Positions 27,558 to 36,285 are shown, numbered from the stretch's first letter. The stretch is DNA of 57,043 bases from Propionimicrobium lymphophilum DSM 4903 (GCF_000423485.1 NZ_AUIB01000011.1:1-57043), one strand, 5' to 3'. Notes: generated by a model from the sequence alone, not told the origin. Numbers and translations are program-made.

Positions 27558-29731
27558 GGCTCTTCTGCCGGTTCAGGAACTTCCTGCACCCGGGTTTCGG
27601 TTGCCGCCGGAGCTGGCTGCAGAGTCTGAGTCTGACGCGGCTCAGGCTCTTGAGTCTCCACCGGCCGCTCGGTCTCCTCGGCTTCCTCTTCCTCCTGAGG
27701 CGCAGACGCTTCCACGCTCGGAATATAGGTTGGACCGATCGTCGGGCTGATGTTGCCCGGCGCGGGGAACGGCTCGTTCGGGCTATCGGCGATCACCCTT
27801 GTCATGTAGTTCGTCCACACGTCCATCGGGTAAGAACCGCCGTAAAAGTACATGCCAGCCGGCATGAAATCGTTCAGGTCCTGTTGGCCATCGTCGCCGG
27901 CAACCATCATGACGCCGGTTACGACGCTCGGGGTGAAGCCGACGGTCCAACCGGAACGGTTGACGGCCTTGGTGGCGCCGTCCTGGCCAGCGGTGACGCC
28001 CTCGGTGCCGGTCTTTTCCGCGATTACTTGGCCGGCAAGAGGAGCTCGCCTCATGGCTTCGATCGCGTCACGAGCGACGGGGTCCTCGATGGTTCGGGTG
28101 CCCTTCTCGTCTGCCTCGTAGAGAACGGAACCGACAGAATCTTCGACCTTCTTAACCGTGTGAGCGGGAATCCTCATGCCCTGGTTTGCGATGGTGGCGA
28201 AGCCCGCGGTGTTGTCAAACACGGACACCTCACCCATGCCCAAAACGAGACGGCCTGCCTGCTCCTTCCAGCTAGGATGTTCAGGAACGCCAGCATCGTT
28301 GGCCGCGCGAACCAGCTCGTTGTAGCCGTCAGGAATTTGCAACATCATGTCGACGAATGGCGTGTTCATCGACAGCTGCGTGGCCTTCTTCAACGTTGTA
28401 GGACCGTAGTTAATACCCTCGTTGTTGCTGACCGGAGAGTTCTCGCCTTCCGGCGTGAAGGTGTTGCCGCGAAGCACAGAGTTGAGACCGAAGCCGTTTC
28501 GCAGACCAGCGACCAAGCCATAAGCCTTGAACGTGGAAGCCGCGTAGCGCGGAGTCGTCGCCCAGTTACGGGAATTCTGGACGAAATCCTTACCGCCGTA
28601 AACCGCGATCACGCCGCCGGTCTTGACGTCAATGGACACCAAACCGGTGTGCAGATCGTCAGGGTTCGGCTTCACCTGGTTGCCGTTCTCGTCGGTGTGC
28701 GTGCGGGCACGGGCGATGACGTTCTCGACAGTGGCATCAACCGCTGCCACAGCGTCCTTCTGACGCTGTTCGTTAAAGGTGGTGGTGATCTTCAGGCCAC
28801 CGCCGTTGATCTGCTCCTCGGTGAAGCCCTTAGCGCGCAGCTCCTCGGTTGCCATGTGCACCAGGAAGCCGTTGGGGCCGGAGTAGGTGTTCGGGGCGAC
28901 GTAGTTCGGGATTTCCGGCAGACCAGCGCTGGCCTCGTCGTGTTCCTCCTGAGAAATCGTGCCCATCTCCAGCATGCCGTCGAGCACGTACTGGTAGCGC
29001 TCGGCCAGGTTCTGGGCCTGCACCTCGCCACGCTGCGGATCATAGTTACTTGGCGCGTTAATGACGGACGCCAACACTACGGATTGCGGAAGAGTCAGGT
29101 CTTTAGCATCAACACCGAAAAACGCTTGCGCGGCAGCCTGGACGCCGTATGCGCCACGGCCGAAGTAGATGGTGTTCAGATAACCGGCCAGCACTGTCTC
29201 CTTCGACTCGGCCTGGTTCATCTTCATTGCGAGCGCAAGTTCTTTAAGCTTGCGGCTCAGCTTCTGCTCGCTGGTTAGGTAAAGAATCTTGATGTACTGC
29301 TGAGTGATGGTGGAACCGCCACCACTGATCTCGCGGTTTCGGATAATTCCAAACGCGGCACGCGCCATGCCGACAGGGTCGATGCCTTGGTTGGACCAGA
29401 AGCTGCGGTCCTCCGCAGCCACCACGGCGTCTTTCAGGCTATCCGGCATCTGGTCGTAGGCGATCGCTTCCCTGTTTTGGATAGCCAGCCTGCCAAGCTC
29501 GGTCTTCCCGTCGTCGTAGTAGAGCGTGGTGGTCTGAGTGGTGAATTCCTCGTTCGGGTTAGGCAACTCGACGGTGGCGTAGAACAACACACCACCCAAC
29601 CCAAGCAGCACCGCAAACGCAAGGATGACGACGAGAATCGTCTTGAAAACAGGGAATCTTTTTTTCTTGGCGCGCCGCGGCATTTCAGGCTTGCCGCGCT
29701 TGACTGCTTTCGGGCTATTTTTCTTAGCCAT
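27554..29731 (-). CDS. Class A penicillin-binding protein (PBP1A/PonA-like)
   Basis: The 725-aa bifunctional peptidoglycan synthase has one N-terminal membrane helix (about residues 29-52). The GT51 glycosyltransferase domain has EDRSFWSNQG (catalytic E107), GGGSTITQQ (137-145) and YLNTIYFGRGAYGVQ. The transpeptidase domain has the nucleophile motif STFK (S399), SMN (454-456) and KTG (573-575). A Pro/Glu-rich tail follows residue 665. GGAGG lies six bases before the ATG, which overlaps the DUF5318 gene by eight bases. It builds and cross-links the cell wall. Confidence 0.96.
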   Translation of the reverse strand: MAKKNSPKAVKRGKPEMPRRAKKKRFPVFKTILVVILAFAVLLGLGGVLFYATVELPNPNEEFTTQTTTLYYDDGKTELGRLAIQNREAIAYDQMPDSLKDAVVAAEDRSFWSNQGIDPVGMARAAFGIIRNREISGGGSTITQQYIKILYLTSEQKLSRKLKELALAMKMNQAESKETVLAGYLNTIYFGRGAYGVQAAAQAFFGVDAKDLTLPQSVVLASVINAPSNYDPQRGEVQAQNLAERYQYVLDGMLEMGTISQEEHDEASAGLPEIPNYVAPNTYSGPNGFLVHMATEELRAKGFTEEQINGGGLKITTTFNEQRQKDAVAAVDATVENVIARARTHTDENGNQVKPNPDDLHTGLVSIDVKTGGVIAVYGGKDFVQNSRNWATTPRYAASTFKAYGLVAGLRNGFGLNSVLRGNTFTPEGENSPVSNNEGINYGPTTLKKATQLSMNTPFVDMMLQIPDGYNELVRAANDAGVPEHPSWKEQAGRLVLGMGEVSVFDNTAGFATIANQGMRIPAHTVKKVEDSVGSVLYEADEKGTRTIEDPVARDAIEAMRRAPLAGQVIAEKTGTEGVTAGQDGATKAVNRSGWTVGFTPSVVTGVMMVAGDDGQQDLNDFMPAGMYFYGGSYPMDVWTNYMTRVIADSPNEPFPAPGNISPTIGPTYIPSVEASAPQEEEEAEETERPVETQEPEPRQTQTLQPAPAATETRVQEVPEPAEEP

Positions 29732-30140
29732 AGATATCCTCCACCGTTTGTTGGCGCCTCGGCGGCCTTCTCTTGATGCCGTCGCCTAACAAAAACGACT
29801 CGATCATGAAGTTCCATTTGCAGTCGGGGCAGACCTCGACTACGCGAACTTTGAACTCGCCGAATTGAGTTTCCATTTCCGCTAATTCTGCCAGCGATTT
29901 AATCCGACCCGAAAATTGCCCCAGCTGATCGCCGAAAACGTAACGCAAAATTAGCAGGTGATCGCTGGCGCACACGGGGCAGGGCTCTTCGGCCTCGTCG
30001 CCGTGGTTTAGGGCGGACGTCACCAGCAGTGGCTGGGCGTCGCAAGGGTCGGGAAGCATGACGGATTCGGGCCCGCGCATCGACTCCAGAGTGTTTCGTC
30101 TGGCAAGCGCGTAACTGACCCGTTCCCGCTGCGTTTTCAT
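29724..30140 (-). CDS. DUF5318 family protein
   Basis: The protein of about 138 aa has two Cys-x-x-Cys pairs (PCPVCASDH and VCPDCKWNF) that probably bind zinc, and ends RRPPRRQQTVEDIYG. The composition and position upstream of a class A PBP match actinobacterial DUF5318, whose role is unknown. I take the ATG at 30140 (MKTQRERVSYALARRNTLE); ATG codons at 30146 and 30221 are alternatives. Confidence 0.8.
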   Translation of the reverse strand: MKTQRERVSYALARRNTLESMRGPESVMLPDPCDAQPLLVTSALNHGDEAEEPCPVCASDHLLILRYVFGDQLGQFSGRIKSLAELAEMETQFGEFKVRVVEVCPDCKWNFMIESFLLGDGIKRRPPRRQQTVEDIYG

Positions 30141-30194
30141 GTGCATAAGCCTAACGCGCGCAACGCCGGTTTCCATCTGCAGGGGAAAATACGC

Positions 30195-30200
30195 TATAGT
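30195..30200 (+). promoter_or_regulatory. Probable -10 element for tRNA-Ala
   Basis: TATAGT lies 58 bases before the tRNA-Ala 5' end. No clear -35 is seen at ideal spacing. Confidence 0.45.
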
Positions 30201-30257
30201 TCTTAAAGTTCCGTGACGCACGGAACGAAAAAACAGCCGCTCAGGCGGTGTTCATAA

Positions 30258-30330
30258 GGGGCATTAACTCAGTTGGTAGAGTGCTAGCTTTGCAAGCTGG
30301 AAGTCATGGGTTCGAGTCCCATATGCTCCA
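30258..30330 (+). tRNA. tRNA-Ala (anticodon TGC)
   Basis: The acceptor arm GGGGCAT pairs with ATGCTCC (one G-U). The anticodon stem CTAGC/GCTGG closes the loop TTTGCAA, giving TGC. The T-arm has GGTTCGAGTCC. The discriminator is A and CCA is not encoded (ACA follows). Confidence 0.96.
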
Positions 30331-30331
30331 C

Positions 30332-30367
30332 AAATGTGGCTCCAAGATTTTCCTTGGAGCCACATTT
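30332..30367. terminator. Intrinsic terminator after tRNA-Ala
   Basis: AAATGTGGCTCCAAG pairs perfectly with CTTGGAGCCACATTT (15 bp) around a six-base loop, immediately after the tRNA. Confidence 0.88.
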
Positions 30368-30425
30368 ATTTATGCCCAGCGGCTCGAACCCGAGAGGGCT
30401 TGCGCCACAAAATTCGTGATGAAAA

Positions 30426-30788
30426 TTACGCCTCGCGAATTACGTTGGCTGCCTGCTTGAGCAGCAGCGCCTGCAGCGGAAGACGTCCATATGCGACGGC
30501 CTTCAGCGCGAGCGGTTTCTTGCGCCACAGGTACGCCATGTAGATGTTCGCCGGGAAGACGGCAAGGAACAGCAGTATCGCCGCTACCCCACCCAGCTTC
30601 CGCGTCTTCTTGGAGGCGATGAGGCCGGCAGTCGCCAGCTCGGCCACGCCGGAGCCAAGCGTGTAGTCCCTAGGCTTGCCGGGCAGGCCCGGCGGGATGA
30701 TCTGGTCGAAAGGCTCCGGCTTCGCGAAGTGAAGAACACCCATTCCAGCCAGCAGCGCGGTCAGCAGCTTTGCGTCTTTATTAGCCAT
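30426..30788 (-). CDS. DoxX-like small membrane protein
   Basis: The 120-aa protein has about four hydrophobic helices. The pattern GMGVLHFAKPEPFDQIIPPGLPG, then SGVAELATAGLI and FPANIYMA, is that of DoxX-like membrane proteins. It starts at the ATG at 30788 (MANKDAKLL), ten bases after the HIT gene stop on the same strand; the longer open frame is the overlap with HIT. No strong ribosome binding site is seen. Relatives are loosely linked to redox or membrane stress; the function is uncertain. Confidence 0.85.
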   Translation of the reverse strand: MANKDAKLLTALLAGMGVLHFAKPEPFDQIIPPGLPGKPRDYTLGSGVAELATAGLIASKKTRKLGGVAAILLFLAVFPANIYMAYLWRKKPLALKAVAYGRLPLQALLLKQAANVIREA

Positions 30789-30798
30789 GGGAAAAATT

Positions 30799-31248
30799 TT
30801 ACTCGCCGCTCGCGCTGCCGAGCTTCGCCGGAACCTTATCGCCGTGGCCCTGCTCGACGAGCGCCATGCGGATGCGCTCGGTTGCCCTAAACAGATCCTT
30901 CGGATCGGCGCTTTCTGCCGCATTCGCCATCGACAGCTCGCCCTCACCCCAAGCCGGCAAGACGTGCAGGTGGACGTGCGGGACATCAAAACCGGCGATC
31001 ATCATGGTGGCGCGGGGAGCGTCGAAAGCCTTCTCCTGGGCGCGCCCGATAGCGGCCGCGACACACATCAGGTGAGCGAGAGTGGCGTCGTCCAAATCTG
31101 TGAACTTGGCGACCTCTTTACGCGGCACAACAAGCATGTGGCCGTCCGTGATGGGGTTGATGGAGGCGAAAACCACGCAGACGTCATCGGCCCAGGCGAA
31201 ATTACCGGGCAGCTCACCGTCGATTATCTTCGTAAAAACAGTGCTCAT
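30799..31248 (-). CDS. HIT-family nucleotide hydrolase
   Basis: The 149-aa protein has the histidine-triad motif HVHLHVLPA with the catalytic central histidine. It begins MSTVFTKIIDGELPGNFAWAD, as in the family, with GHMLVVPRKEV in the core. HIT proteins hydrolyse AMP-lysine-type or AMP-NH2-like nucleotide conjugates in the cytoplasm. It is probably co-transcribed with the DoxX gene and divergent from the DLW-39 gene. Confidence 0.92.
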   Translation of the reverse strand: MSTVFTKIIDGELPGNFAWADDVCVVFASINPITDGHMLVVPRKEVAKFTDLDDATLAHLMCVAAAIGRAQEKAFDAPRATMMIAGFDVPHVHLHVLPAWGEGELSMANAAESADPKDLFRATERIRMALVEQGHGDKVPAKLGSASGE

Positions 31249-31375
31249 GAAGCCAAGCTTAAGACCCCAAAACGGCCGTACCAGAAGTTATGCACAATTA
31301 ATTTTCGACGGCTCATGTTCCCAACCGCCACCGCGTCGGTAACAATCCTTGGGCAATCAGGCTACATTTGGCTTC

Positions 31376-31504
31376 ATGAGTCGACGTCTCCTAGCCTTCC
31401 TATCGGTTGTTGGCCTAGCCATCGGTGCCGTCATTTTCGCCTCCAGGCGACGACGCGCTTACGAGGCCGCGCTTTGGAGCTCCGCGACAGACCCGCTGCC
31501 ATGA
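31376..31504 (+). CDS. DLW-39 family small protein
   Basis: This 42-codon gene encodes one hydrophobic N-terminal helix (LLAFLSVVGLAIGAVIF), an arginine cluster, and the ending YEAALWSSATDPLP. The LW...TDP end is the hallmark of the actinobacterial DLW-39 proteins often found near gyrA and tRNA-Ile/Ala. It starts at ATG 31376 and is probably expressed divergently from HIT. Its stop abuts the end of the convergent 596-aa gene. Function unknown. Confidence 0.75.
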   Translation: MSRRLLAFLSVVGLAIGAVIFASRRRRAYEAALWSSATDPLP

Positions 31505-33295
31505 CTAGGTGTCGAAACGTTCAAGGCGGTCCCAGTCGAGCACTAGCTTGTGTGCGCCCGGGGCGACCTCGATGCGTCTTGGCAGCCGGGCGGTGGCGAC
31601 TGACCCGCAGTTATAGCGGTCGTAATCAGTATCGACATCGCGGCCATTAAAAGTGAACGCACCCCGCCAAGTTAGCGAGTAATCGGCGAACGGTGTGGAA
31701 AGCCACAGCGTGCCGTCGGTCAACTCGATCTGATACGAGCGCAGATGCCGAATGAACTCGGCTAGGGAACCAAATTCCTCCTCGTCGACGAGCACCACCA
31801 CGTAACCAGTGAGAATTCCTCGCTGGACAAACTCGTCGCCGCCGACCTGCTCGAAATTGTTAGTGCCCAAAATGCCGATGAAGGCGTTGCCCTTCCGGCC
31901 GGCAACCCAGTGCGGGCCGATTCGCGCCTGATCGAATTGGACGAATGGGAAGTGGAAGTGCGTGTAGTATTTCCGCTTACCCTCCATGAACCCGTGCCGG
32001 CCGCGCAGATCCTGGATGCCAAGAAGCACATTGCCCTGCTGGGCGAGATCGGGATTGATGCCGTTATCCGCCCACCGGCTGATGAACTTCCTGCCCTTCG
32101 ATTTGGCCGCCGGATGGTTGCCGAACACATTCACCCCGCCGCGCAGTCGGGCGTGCCAAAGGTGTTGTTCGCCGCCGAACTCGCCGGGGCGATAACGCTG
32201 AGCGCTGCTCAGTTGATAGTTGCGGGTGGCGAACGTCGTGACGTTTCCGCGCTGAATGGCCTTGCCCACCATGAATGGGTTCATCAGATGCTGCACGGAC
32301 GTCACCGCGAACTTGGGCAGCCAGCTGAACGCCTTAATCGGGCGCAGAATGCGGTTTCCGCGCACCTTAATTCCGCGAGCAAGAAGCATCGAATGTTTGA
32401 TGGACCTGCGATTCACGATTGCCTGCATCCCCCACCAGAAGCGGGCGATGTCCAACTTCGATGTTCTCGGATAGTCCGGGTGGCGTTTCAGCTCGCCAAG
32501 AACTTCGTCGACGTTCAGGCCCTGCGAAATCTCAGTCCGACGCTCTTCCTCGTGGGTTCCGATGTACGCAATCGCCTCGGGCACTCGGTAGCGCATTCGG
32601 GTGATGAATACGCTCGAGATCTTACCCAGATCCACTTCGACGTCCGAGGTGCCGAAAGCAGAAGCCATGACAGCGGCCATCGGAGAATTCTGCGGGCGAA
32701 GTAGATATTCATCTTCTGCACGGGCGCAAGCGACGGCTAGATTCCCCTCGAAAGAATGCAGCGCCGCGTCCAAAATGAGCAGATCGAGAACCATTTCGGA
32801 ACGTTTCCTGATACTCTCGTTGTTTGAGTGATCTACCAGCATGGTCAGCGCACCCACACACCTAGACATGGGCGCGGGCGAAAGCCACTCGCTGAAACCA
32901 AAGCGGAACCTGTCGGAGAGCCAAACCTGAATTCGTGAGGCAGCCGCTAAGAGGTGTTCCTCGGCCAACCTGGAATCAGTAAACCGCTCACCGGCAAAAG
33001 TCTGCGCGGAGATAAACTGTGCGACGCTAAATGTGAGCTGCCGGTTCTCCGTCCAAGTGGTCAACTGGTCGTTGCCCTGGGCATAGAAATTGAACCTGAA
33101 CCCAAGCACACAATCGCGAACTACGCGCATTAGTTCTTCGGGCAGCTCTGCGGTCAAATAGGCGCGCAGCAACAGCAGGAGATCGATGTCGCAGCCGGCC
33201 CGACGGACGTTGATCCTGGAGACGAGCTTCAGAATGTAGGCCTTATCGAGACCGCGCTCCCCAAAGGTCGGTGGCACCAGCGCACAACTACCCAC
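31505..33295 (-). CDS. Unrecognised 596-aa protein, possible alpha/alpha-toroid plus beta-sandwich fold
   Basis: I do not recognise a named family. The first half is helical with TENRQLTFSVAQFISAQTF and RFGFSEWLSPAPMSRCVGAL, resembling alpha/alpha-toroid proteins such as polysaccharide lyases. The second half is beta-rich with YQLSSAQRYRPGEFGGEQHLW, VFGNHP and HFHFPFVQFDQ. There is no signal peptide or membrane segment, so it would act in the cytoplasm unless exported otherwise. The start is GTG with AAAGG at a normal distance. It diverges from the sensor kinase gene. A carbohydrate-active role is a guess from the layout only. Confidence 0.75.
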   Translation of the reverse strand: MGSCALVPPTFGERGLDKAYILKLVSRINVRRAGCDIDLLLLLRAYLTAELPEELMRVVRDCVLGFRFNFYAQGNDQLTTWTENRQLTFSVAQFISAQTFAGERFTDSRLAEEHLLAAASRIQVWLSDRFRFGFSEWLSPAPMSRCVGALTMLVDHSNNESIRKRSEMVLDLLILDAALHSFEGNLAVACARAEDEYLLRPQNSPMAAVMASAFGTSDVEVDLGKISSVFITRMRYRVPEAIAYIGTHEEERRTEISQGLNVDEVLGELKRHPDYPRTSKLDIARFWWGMQAIVNRRSIKHSMLLARGIKVRGNRILRPIKAFSWLPKFAVTSVQHLMNPFMVGKAIQRGNVTTFATRNYQLSSAQRYRPGEFGGEQHLWHARLRGGVNVFGNHPAAKSKGRKFISRWADNGINPDLAQQGNVLLGIQDLRGRHGFMEGKRKYYTHFHFPFVQFDQARIGPHWVAGRKGNAFIGILGTNNFEQVGGDEFVQRGILTGYVVVLVDEEEFGSLAEFIRHLRSYQIELTDGTLWLSTPFADYSLTWRGAFTFNGRDVDTDYDRYNCGSVATARLPRRIEVAPGAHKLVLDWDRLERFDT

Positions 33296-33376
33296 GCGAC
33301 TGACCTTTCTTGCTTGCTTGAGTCTCGCTACTAATAATTCTGCAACTTGTTCGCTCTTTTTTCGGCCAATGGAGTT

Positions 33377-33382
33377 TAATTT
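33377..33382 (+). promoter_or_regulatory. Possible -10 element for a leaderless sensor kinase transcript
   Basis: TAATTT lies seven bases before the GTG start at 33389. The only GGAG site (33370-33373) is about 15 bases away, too far for normal use. A leaderless start is inferred. Confidence 0.35.
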
Positions 33383-33388
33383 TATGGT

Positions 33389-34597
33389 GTGGCAACAGAT
33401 AACTCGGCTTCCTCGCTAACCCGGACCAAGTATCCGACCCTCCTAGACGCGGTCTTGACGATAGTCCTGGTGTTCGCGACCAGCTTCTGGGGAGACCTCT
33501 GGGGCAATCGCGGTGAATCGCCTAGTTACCTGGCTTCCGTGGTCACTTCAATCGGCATGACGAGTTCGTTGTTCTTCAGACGCTCCCAGCCGTGGCTGAT
33601 GCTGGCGCTCATCTGCGCATTCGGCGGCACCCAACTGATTCTGGTGCCGCACCCCACTTGGGCGCTGGCGGCAGTGCCGATCGCCAGCTACGCGATGGCG
33701 CGGATGGTGCAAGGCATCGCGGCTAGGTGGCTGCCGCTGATCTGCGGGCTGGGAGCCGTCATCGGCCCGCTTCGCTGGACGGCAGGAATTTCTGAAAAAA
33801 GCGAAAAAATCGAGTCCACCGTCGCGTTGATTCTGCTGTGCCTGGCGTGGATCGTCATCCCCTATCTGCTTGGCAGACGAGACCAAGAAACCGCGGTCGC
33901 GGAGCTTGAGCGCGCGGAGGGCGCCAGGAAGCGCTACGAATCAGAGGTGGCCAGGCAGACGGAGGCCGAACGCGCCACCGAGACGCGCGTTCGAAACGAG
34001 ATCGCCCGCGAGCTGCACGACATCGTCGCCCACTCGCTTTCGGTGATCGTAGTGCAGGCCGAAGGCGGCAAAGCGCTTGCCAAAAAGCACCCGGACAAGG
34101 CCGTCGACGTCCTCGAAACCATCGGCGAAACCGGACGCGAGGCACTCGTCGAGATGCGGCGAATCGTGGGCGTGCTGCGCAACGGAAATGACGCGGAATA
34201 CGCGCCCAGCCCCGGCCTGGCAGACATCGGCGACCTGGTGAAGCGGGCCGGTTCTAGGGTGACACTAACCGAGCGCGGCACCCGTCCGACACTCTCGGCG
34301 GCCGTCGGGCTGACCATCTATAGGGTGACGCAAGAGGCACTGACCAACGTCATGAAGCACTCCGGCTCCGACGCTAGAGTTTCTGTCGGGCTGCGCTACG
34401 AACCGAGCAAGGTGGAGGTCTCCATTTACGACGATGGCGGCGAGGACAAAGCCCGCCCGGCCGAAGTCAGCGGTACCGGATACGGCATCCGCGGAATGCG
34501 CGAGAGGGTGCAGGCCGTGGGCGGCAAACTCAATGCCGGGCCACTCGGCGCGGGTTGGCTAGTGCAAGCGGTAATTCCGGTTAACCGAAAAGGCTAG
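33389..34597 (+). CDS. NarL-type sensor histidine kinase
   Basis: The 402-aa protein has about four to five N-terminal membrane segments (residues 20-160) and a coiled-coil linker. The HisKA_3 phosphoacceptor box EIARELHDIVAHSLSVIVVQ has H210. The C-terminal ATPase domain shows TIYRVTQEALTNVMKHS and GTGYGIRGMRERV. No extracellular sensor domain is visible, so it probably senses a membrane signal. It partners the response regulator 52 bases downstream. The start is GTG at 33389. Confidence 0.93.
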   Translation: MATDNSASSLTRTKYPTLLDAVLTIVLVFATSFWGDLWGNRGESPSYLASVVTSIGMTSSLFFRRSQPWLMLALICAFGGTQLILVPHPTWALAAVPIASYAMARMVQGIAARWLPLICGLGAVIGPLRWTAGISEKSEKIESTVALILLCLAWIVIPYLLGRRDQETAVAELERAEGARKRYESEVARQTEAERATETRVRNEIARELHDIVAHSLSVIVVQAEGGKALAKKHPDKAVDVLETIGETGREALVEMRRIVGVLRNGNDAEYAPSPGLADIGDLVKRAGSRVTLTERGTRPTLSAAVGLTIYRVTQEALTNVMKHSGSDARVSVGLRYEPSKVEVSIYDDGGEDKARPAEVSGTGYGIRGMRERVQAVGGKLNAGPLGAGWLVQAVIPVNRKG

Positions 34598-34649
34598 AAC
34601 TTTGCTGGCCGTTTAAGGCCATAATGAATTAGGTAACTCAAGGAGCGAT

Positions 34650-35321
34650 ATGACCGAAAACGAACCAAACAAGCTCGCAGTGATGCTTGTCGACGACCAG
34701 GCCCTCGTGCGCAGCGGTTTCAGGATGCTGATCGACGCCGAAGACGACATGGAAGTTGTGGCCGAGGCGTCCGACGGCAACGAGGCCCTCGACGTGTTGG
34801 CCAGGCAGAAAGTCGACGTCGTGCTCATGGATATTCGGATGCCCGGCCTAGACGGGGTCGAGACCACTAAGCGAATCGTCGAGAAGAAGATTCCGGCCAA
34901 GGTGCTGGTGCTGACCACCTTCGACCTCGATGAATACGTGTTTAGCGCGCTCAAGTCTGGCGCGTCGGGCTTCATGCTCAAGGACGCCCACCCAATCGAC
35001 CTACTCAACGCCATCCGTGCGGTCAGCGCCGGCGATTCGGTGGTTGCCCCCAGCGCCACCCGCAGGCTGCTCGACCACGTCGTGCCCAACCTGCCCAGCT
35101 CGCCGGAAGATCACTCCGAACGCTTGGACGTGCTCACCGACCGCGAGCGCGAGGTGCTGGCAGAGATCGCGAAGGGCGCCACCAACTCCGAGATCGCTTC
35201 CACCCTGTTCATGGCAGAGGGCACGGTCAAGACCCACGTGGGACGCCTACTTTCCAAGCTGAAGGCTCGCGACCGGGTTCAGCTCGTACTGATCGCCCTA
35301 GAGGCCGGAATCGGCCGCTAA
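34650..35321 (+). CDS. NarL/LuxR-type response regulator
   Basis: The 223-aa protein has a receiver domain with acidic pocket D15-D16, phospho-acceptor D61 (VVLMDIRMPG) and the conserved lysine in GFMLKDA. A LuxR helix-turn-helix follows (LTDREREVLAEIAKGATNSEI, then EGTVKTHVGRLLSKL). An AAGGAG site precedes the ATG. It forms a two-component pair with the upstream kinase; its targets are unknown. Confidence 0.94.
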   Translation: MTENEPNKLAVMLVDDQALVRSGFRMLIDAEDDMEVVAEASDGNEALDVLARQKVDVVLMDIRMPGLDGVETTKRIVEKKIPAKVLVLTTFDLDEYVFSALKSGASGFMLKDAHPIDLLNAIRAVSAGDSVVAPSATRRLLDHVVPNLPSSPEDHSERLDVLTDREREVLAEIAKGATNSEIASTLFMAEGTVKTHVGRLLSKLKARDRVQLVLIALEAGIGR

Positions 35322-35369
35322 TAAATAACCGGACAACACCTATAGCCTTCGGGCAACATCACCACACGA

Positions 35370-35412
35370 AGAGACAACCCTAGTGGCAACACCGCCAGGG
35401 TTGTCTCTTTTT
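35370..35412 (+). terminator. Intrinsic terminator directly abutting the next start codon
   Basis: AGAGACAACCCT pairs with AGGGTTGTCTCT (12 bp) around a 15-base loop and is followed by TTTT. The ATG of the next gene is at 35414, just after the T-run. Confidence 0.88.
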
Positions 35413-35413
35413 C

Positions 35414-36052
35414 ATGAGCATCGCCACCAAACTTAACCAGCAATGGCACGCAATCGCCGATAACGAACTCGACCCGCAGGTCCTCGGGCAACGCATCCCT
35501 GCCTGGCAAGCGCTTGAGCTTTGCGCACACGATGACGTGGTCGCACGGCTGTTGCGGGCCGCCCAAGACGGCGACGAGTTGAGCGGTTTTGTGGTTCTCT
35601 ACGCCACACTGCCCCGACTAAAAATGCTTGCCCGGGCGCATAATCGCTACTACCTTGACGACTTTGTTGCCGACTTTTGGCTTCGCATGATGAGTTTCCC
35701 ACAAAATCGGATGCGCAAAAACATCGTCACAAATCTGGCCCTGGACACGCTGAAAAGGCTCAACAGGTCCGGGGCGAAATCGCGCAGGGAATTGCTGGTC
35801 GAGAAAGTGCCGATTAGGGATGTTCACAAAAATTCGACAGCCGAAATAATCAACCTAATCGCAACCGGAAAAGCATTAGGCATAGTCAGCGCGTCGACGG
35901 CGGGGGTTTTGGAGACGGTCTACGCCCGCGGATACAGCTGTTCCCAGGCCGCAAGAATCCACAACATCTCGCACGACGCGGTTCGCAGCCGCTGCAGCCA
36001 AGCCGCCAGAAAACTTCGGCTGCACGCGCCACAACTGCTGGCAGCAGCCTAA
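35414..36052 (+). CDS. Sigma-70-like DNA-binding protein
   Basis: The 212-aa protein resembles an RNA polymerase sigma factor with a weak region 2 (YYLDDFVADFWLRMM, residues 79-93) and a region-4-like helix-turn-helix (ARGYSCSQAARIHNISHDAVRSRCSQA, about 171-197). It has no anti-sigma neighbour. The ATG sits at the end of a terminator hairpin, and the only AGGG near it is in the hairpin's right arm, so expression may need the hairpin to be disrupted. Whether it is a true sigma factor or a sigma-derived regulator cannot be decided here. Confidence 0.65.
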   Translation: MSIATKLNQQWHAIADNELDPQVLGQRIPAWQALELCAHDDVVARLLRAAQDGDELSGFVVLYATLPRLKMLARAHNRYYLDDFVADFWLRMMSFPQNRMRKNIVTNLALDTLKRLNRSGAKSRRELLVEKVPIRDVHKNSTAEIINLIATGKALGIVSASTAGVLETVYARGYSCSQAARIHNISHDAVRSRCSQAARKLRLHAPQLLAAA

Positions 36053-36170
36053 AAATGGCGCGAGAATATACCCAACTGCTGGAAGGAATTTCGGAAAACG
36101 CAAAATATCAATGCCACGGTCGTACTCAATTGACGCAAGAACAAGCTTTTTTATATAGTCAATATCAGAC

Positions 36171-36217
36171 GCCCAGGGGGTTGTTAGGGGTGACTAGCAG
36201 CCCCCTGGTGCTTTTTC
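36171..36217 (+). terminator. Intrinsic terminator after the sigma-like gene
   Basis: CCAGGGGG (36173-36180) pairs with CCCCCTGG (36201-36208), followed by TGCTTTTT. Confidence 0.75.
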
Positions 36218-36265
36218 ATCTAACGGCAATTTAAGTCGCCGATTCTTGTTTCCTTAACCGCCAAA

Positions 36266-36280
36266 CAGGTGACTAACCTG
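36266..36280. promoter_or_regulatory. Small inverted repeat before a GNAT gene
   Basis: CAGGT and ACCTG flank GACTA, ending five bases before the ATG at 36286, which has no Shine-Dalgarno site. Possible operator. Confidence 0.25.
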
Positions 36281-36285
36281 TATGC

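Noticed and set aside
27650-29278. 542-codon plus-strand open frame opposite the penicillin-binding protein
   Set aside because: It is antisense to a gene with all catalytic motifs; the length comes from G+C-rich codon bias.
31910-32704. 264-codon plus-strand open frame opposite the 596-aa gene
   Set aside because: No domain or start site is recognisable; it is a mirror frame of the longer gene.
36055-36234. Plus-strand open frame of about 59 codons (MAREYTQLLEG...)
   Set aside because: It runs through the terminator at 36171-36217, has no ribosome binding site, and its codons after the hairpin look non-coding.
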